A stretch of DNA of 7,301 nucleotides. Origin: Methanolinea sp. SDB. GTDB lineage: Archaea; Halobacteriota; Methanomicrobia; Methanomicrobiales; Methanospirillaceae. Where the stretch lies: positions 1 through 7,301 of the forward strand of contig LKUF01000207.1 in the NCBI GenBank assembly GCA_001412335.1. Reading direction: 5' to 3'. The translations under genes and the position numbers were made by a program. Within the stretch, counting starts at the first letter, position 1. Every line of letters begins with the position of its first letter. Positions 5,597-7,301 of this stretch are shown here, one piece after another. Below the pieces are notes generated by a model. It was not told the origin of the DNA. It saw nothing but the letters and a program-made list of their open reading frames with translations, and did not search any database.

Positions 5597-6565
5597 ATGA
5601 AATCCAATACCCATATGAAATACGCATTTTTCATCCTGGTTGCCGGAACCCTGCTCGCATGCGGGTGCATGGAGCCGGATACTGTCAACCCGAAAGGAGA
5701 ATGGATTATCCTCCCGGGATCGGATGTATGGCCTGAGTATTCAGGTTATACCAGCGTTTCCGACAAGCCTACGGGAGACTACCAGGGTCTCGTGATCGAT
5801 ACTGTTCCAGAATATCTCCCGGTTGTATCGGGAGAAAACGTCTCGATCGACGTGATCTTTGCAAACAGGGGAGGCTTCCCTATTGTCATAGACAACTTCC
5901 CCCCGGCGTTTTTCATAAAAGACCCTGCCGATCTCTCGAACCCGGCGAGGATTACGAGAAGGTATCTGCGGGTAGATGATACTGCAACCATAGAGCCCGG
6001 CGGGAATATCGTCCACACGATACAATGGGACCAGAGGAACGACAGGGGATTCCGGGTCGCTCCCGCCATCTACGTTCTCGAAATAGCCGATGTCATGCGT
6101 TACGACGGCAAGACCGAGAGTATCCATCAGGGATCTCTTGGAGAACAGATTGCAGAGATCGCGATTCGGCCGGCGGGAGGAACGCTGGAGAGATCGATCG
6201 TCATGAACCGGTCAATAACCGACAAAGGAATAACCATCACATTGGAGAGCGTCGATGCAAAAGCCGATTCTGTCGAGCTGGTTTTTTCGGTTTCTGCAGA
6301 AGATCCCGATTATATCGAAGTGATGCCCGACGGACGGGAGTGGACGTATACCATCTCTGATGACGAGCCCATACACGGGTCCTACAGGATCGATGACGGA
6401 AAGGTTCGATATCTCTGGAACGTCGAATCGACCGGCGGGAAAAATTCCCATTATGATTACCGGTGTAAAATCGAGTCCCTGCCCAGGGATGTGGAGAATT
6501 TGTCTGTGACAATCGACAGTTTCGGCCCGATCCAGGTATCGTGTGAGTATGATATCATTTTTTGA
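5597..6565 (+). CDS. Lipoprotein of unknown function with two probable beta-sandwich domains
   Basis: This 322-residue protein is not recognised as a named family. A short charged N-terminus, a hydrophobic core (about 8-20) and the lipobox-like LLACGC give a lipid-anchored surface protein, with C22 or C24 as the modified cysteine. Residues 70-170 have alternating hydrophobic strands and a segment PGG..VHTIQWDQRNDRGFRVAPAIYVLEI (134-163) that recalls the BsuPI-like or Ig-like fold (the W-D-x-x-x-D-x-G-x-x-V-x-P-x-x-Y pattern). Residues 198-320 look like a second beta-rich domain, with C290 and C316 as a possible disulfide. The ATG at 5597 fits the upstream TATA box (leaderless); GGAGG at 5590-5594 is too close for it and too far for the next ATG at 5615. 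An extension upstream to 5504 lacks signal features. A binding or inhibitor role is only a structural guess. Confidence 0.85.
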   Translation: MKSNTHMKYAFFILVAGTLLACGCMEPDTVNPKGEWIILPGSDVWPEYSGYTSVSDKPTGDYQGLVIDTVPEYLPVVSGENVSIDVIFANRGGFPIVIDNFPPAFFIKDPADLSNPARITRRYLRVDDTATIEPGGNIVHTIQWDQRNDRGFRVAPAIYVLEIADVMRYDGKTESIHQGSLGEQIAEIAIRPAGGTLERSIVMNRSITDKGITITLESVDAKADSVELVFSVSAEDPDYIEVMPDGREWTYTISDDEPIHGSYRIDDGKVRYLWNVESTGGKNSHYDYRCKIESLPRDVENLSVTIDSFGPIQVSCEYDIIF

Positions 6566-6575
6566 CGACTCCAAC

Positions 6576-6582
6576 TTTTTTT
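6576..6582 (+). terminator. T7 tract after the lipoprotein gene
   Basis: Seven consecutive T lie 10 nt past the stop codon at 6565, followed by further T-rich sequence (about 6607-6622). This matches archaeal intrinsic terminators, which need an oligo-T run but no strong hairpin. Confidence 0.55.
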
Positions 6583-6813
6583 CCGGACAAATCCCATCCC
6601 GGTAAAGAATTTTTCATTTTAATGCTGCAATCCAACGCGATTTCCGAGATCCCGTCATTGAAATTGCGTCCTTAGGGCAAGATCAAAACCGGGAAAACGT
6701 GAGTGTCCTGCCCGCCTGTTGCTGTAGATTCTCCTGTTCCTCACGCGAGGAGGAATGAAAAGAGATACCCATACCCTGTATCCTGCTCTCTCAACTGTCC
6801 TGGAGCACGAAGG

Positions 6814-6821
6814 TTTAAATA
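6814..6821 (+). promoter_or_regulatory. TATA box of the HTH regulator gene
   Basis: TTTAAATA is a good match to the archaeal TATA box. Its centre lies about 27 bp before the ATG at 6845, predicting transcription from the start codon itself (leaderless mRNA). Confidence 0.65.
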
Positions 6822-6841
6822 GTCAACATTCATATGTTGAC
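6822..6841. promoter_or_regulatory. Perfect palindrome between TATA box and start: likely operator
   Basis: GTCAACAT and ATGTTGAC form perfect 8-bp arms around the 4-bp spacer TCAT. The palindrome touches the TATA box on its left and ends 3 bp before the ATG, so a bound dimer would block promoter clearance. The neighbouring gene encodes an HTH protein, so negative autoregulation is the simplest reading. Binding is inferred. Confidence 0.65.
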
Positions 6842-6844
6842 GGT

Positions 6845-7291
6845 ATGTTACTGCCCACGAACGAGAAACAGTTCGAGTTCTGGAAGCTTCGCCGGAGCGG
6901 GCACCCCAATATCACGATTGCGCACCTGCTCGGCATCTCCCGGCAGGCGGTCTCGCGGGCCCTCCTGACGATGGACGAGAAGATCAGGACGACGCTTCTT
7001 TCCATGGCGAACTCGAACCGGATCGAGGTGGAGCAGGTGAACGTCGAGAAGGGCGTCCTCTTTGGCCGGTCCATTCCATTTAAAACGAACGCAATCATCT
7101 TCATCTCGTCAAAACACGACGTCCAGGTCTGGTACGAGCACGAAGGGGACTGCGGGGCCTGTCCCCATTATGCCCGGTGCATCGAGCTGCTCTGGGACTT
7201 CGCAGACGAACTGGGGATTGCGCTTACGAAGACGGACGACCCGACACGGATGGCCGACGAGCTTTTTGCAAAACTGAAGGAGACGATCTGA
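6845..7291 (+). CDS. HTH transcriptional regulator with C-terminal Cys/His cluster
   Basis: This 148-residue protein is a predicted DNA-binding regulator. A helix-turn-helix occupies about residues 22-41 (NITIAHLLGISRQAVSRALL), preceded by KQFEFWKLRRSG (8-19), an arrangement typical of Fis/Tfx-like or sigma-70 region-4-like HTH domains. A beta-rich middle (about 58-98) leads to C103-x2-C106-x-H108-x3-C112, a possible metal or Fe-S ligand set, then an amphipathic helix (113-123). The start at 6845 is chosen because a TATA box lies 27 bp upstream and a palindrome fills the gap. The longer form from 6755 would place the promoter inside the gene. Stop and next ATG (7293) are one base apart, so it probably leads an operon. 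No gene name can be assigned; the sensed signal (metal, redox or oxygen) is inference from the cysteines. Confidence 0.85.
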   Translation: MLLPTNEKQFEFWKLRRSGHPNITIAHLLGISRQAVSRALLTMDEKIRTTLLSMANSNRIEVEQVNVEKGVLFGRSIPFKTNAIIFISSKHDVQVWYEHEGDCGACPHYARCIELLWDFADELGIALTKTDDPTRMADELFAKLKETI

Positions 7292-7292
7292 C

Positions 7293-7301
7293 ATGTTCCT
7301 G
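7293..7301 (+). CDS. Possible start of a downstream gene (three codons only)
   Basis: An ATG one base after the regulator stop opens the frame M-F-L and then leaves the window. AAGGAG at 7277-7282, inside the end of the regulator gene, lies 10 nt upstream and partly matches the ribosome-binding consensus. The tight spacing suggests co-transcription with the regulator. Nothing can be said about the product. Confidence 0.35.

Larger units (their letters stand above)
6566..6844. other. Intergenic region upstream of the regulator
   Basis: About 280 bp without a supported gene. It contains the T7 terminator of the lipoprotein gene, a short stem TCCTC-ACGC-GAGGA near 6738-6751, and the regulator promoter with its palindrome at the right end. 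The reading frame of the regulator is open back to an ATG at 6755, but the GGAGG there is only about one base from the ATG and the added 30 residues run straight through the TATA box and palindrome, so I treat it as noncoding. Confidence 0.55.

Noticed and set aside
6755..6844. 30-residue N-terminal extension of the HTH regulator
   Set aside because: The GGAGG is only one base from the ATG at 6755, and the extension would encode the TATA box and palindrome that form the promoter.

Overview
The window looks like chromosomal DNA from a methanogenic archaeon, most likely Methanomicrobiales (Methanoculleus- or Methanofollis-like). This is inferred from four things: GC-rich coding sequence separated by AT-rich spacers; TATA-like boxes about 27 bp upstream of several start codons, as in leaderless archaeal promoters; oligo-T tracts after genes instead of strong hairpin terminators; and a methanogen-type iron-sulfur flavoprotein. 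No rRNA, tRNA, insertion sequence or CRISPR array was found, so the assignment rests on gene style alone.

Layout from left to right. (1) The N-terminal 178 codons of a DHA2-type MFS drug exporter run off the left edge on the minus strand (1-536). (2) A 471-bp spacer (537-1007) has no convincing gene, but it contains a 12-bp perfect inverted repeat with a nested second stem and a T7 tract, possibly a small structured RNA. (3) Two tandem DUF3089 alpha/beta-hydrolase genes lie on the minus strand (1008-3094) and share an ATGA stop/start overlap. The promoter-proximal one is a lipoprotein; the distal one has no signal peptide. (4) Diverging from them is a complete 497-residue DHA2 MFS exporter (3264-4757), a clear paralogue of the left-edge gene. 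(5) Converging on that exporter is an Isf-type iron-sulfur flavoprotein (4840-5451, minus). (6) Diverging from the flavoprotein is a lipoprotein of unknown function with a probable two-beta-domain exterior part (5597-6565). (7) At the right end is a 148-residue HTH regulator carrying a Cys/His cluster (6845-7291). Its promoter has a TATA box, then a perfect 8+8 bp palindrome directly before a leaderless start. A further gene may start at 7293.

How the genes may work together: the best candidate module is the hydrolase pair with its divergent exporter. They share a 169-bp intergenic region with a repeated 9-bp sequence near both starts, which suggests a surface hydrolase, an internal hydrolase and an export pump under common control. 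This is inference; no substrate can be named. The right-end regulator looks self-regulated and probably heads an operon extending out of the window. No complete, clearly unprecedented system is visible. The least ordinary elements are the split-localisation hydrolase pair, the Cys/His regulator with its operator, and the hairpin in the left spacer.
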